Assembly (NCBI GenBank): GCA_030151665.1
Contig: JASLDB010000178.1
Span: 1-5,703 of the forward strand
Source of the DNA: Neisseriaceae bacterium
Lineage (GTDB): Bacteria > Pseudomonadota > Gammaproteobacteria > Burkholderiales > Neisseriaceae
Length of the DNA: 5,703 nucleotides
Direction: 5' to 3'
Shown here: positions 5,534-5,703 of the stretch, in pieces
How positions within the stretch are numbered: position 1 is the first letter of the stretch
Layout of the letters: each line of letters begins with the position of its first letter
The notes under the pieces: generated by a model
Databases searched by the model: none
What the model was told of the DNA's origin: nothing
Seen by the model: the letters and a program-made list of their open reading frames with translations, nothing else
Translations under genes and position numbers: made by a program

Positions 5534-5703
5534 AAGTGACGGCCTTCAAAATAGCCCGCTATTGTAGCGTAAAATCAAAAACTTTGCTGCTTTGGATTGA
5601 TTGGCTTTTTTTATGGTAATTGGGCTAAATTAACCCCTTGAGTTCAACTATGAAGTGCGACAGTTTTTAAACCATTGATGAAGAAGTAAGATGTGAGGTA
5701 CAA
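5534..5703 (-). promoter_or_regulatory. Upstream region of ttcA: -10-like hexamer and two short inverted repeats
   Basis: This non-coding stretch must carry the promoter of the ttcA operon. On the minus strand TACAAT (5566-5561) is a five-of-six match to a -10 box, about 27 bases before the start codon. No good -35 box lies 16-18 bases further upstream (CAGCAA at 17), so either the promoter is weak or activated, or the call is wrong. A perfect inverted repeat AATAGC-CC-GCTATT (5550-5563) overlaps the expected transcription start. A second, imperfect one (5622-5636, GGGCTAAATTAACCC, six of seven pairs) lies about 60 bases upstream of the hexamer. At the right edge GAGG (5692-5699 region) could be the ribosome binding site of a rightward gene beginning outside the window. 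No RNA gene or riboswitch is recognisable. Confidence 0.35.

Noticed and set aside
5684..5703. GAGG near the right edge as ribosome binding site of a rightward gene
   Set aside because: No start codon is inside the window after it, so a gene cannot be supported from this sequence.
1..5703. Mobile element, CRISPR array, tRNA, rRNA or phage defence system
   Set aside because: No regularly spaced repeats, no terminal inverted repeats around a transposase-like frame and no cloverleaf were seen. All long genes belong to common housekeeping-type families.

Overview
The window looks like a piece of ordinary chromosome from a fairly AT-rich Gram-negative proteobacterium. The lipoprotein FKBP, the TtcA, the Hsp33 tail and the SpeE-like protein all resemble Neisseriales or other betaproteobacterial homologues as I remember them. 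The pairing of a thioredoxin-like [2Fe-2S] ferredoxin gene with a COG2945-type hydrolase gene also recurs in betaproteobacteria. I saw no canonical Neisseria uptake sequence, so I would not place it in Neisseria itself. A low-GC relative or a gammaproteobacterium is possible, and the assignment is inference only.

Left end (1-252): the last 39 codons of hslO (Hsp33 redox chaperone) run rightward and stop at 122. A strong hairpin terminator follows at about 143-177. It lies between convergent transcription units and probably serves both strands.

Left operon, minus strand (1780 down to 253): a thioredoxin-like [2Fe-2S] ferredoxin, an alpha/beta hydrolase and a free methionine-(R)-sulfoxide reductase (msrC), separated by gaps of 27 and 10 bp. 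A possible sigma70-like promoter precedes the ferredoxin gene. The stop codon of the hydrolase lies inside the msrC ribosome binding site.

Right operon, minus strand (about 5566 down to 1807): ttcA (tRNA 2-thiocytidine synthetase), a spermidine-synthase-like Rossmann protein, a membrane-anchored metallophosphoesterase and a lipoprotein FKBP-type prolyl isomerase. The first three are separated by 22 and 26 bp and are very probably cotranscribed. The FKBP gene follows after 55 bp and ends in a clear intrinsic terminator at 1807-1841. The 170 bp upstream of ttcA hold a good -10-like hexamer and two short inverted repeats.

Functionally the left part has a redox and oxidative-damage flavour (Hsp33, ferredoxin, methionine sulfoxide repair). 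The right part combines tRNA thiolation with two envelope-directed proteins. I found no mobile element, CRISPR array, tRNA, rRNA or broken gene. I also see no convincing undescribed system. The most interesting open questions are the substrate of the SpeE-like protein and the jobs of the ferredoxin and the phosphoesterase.
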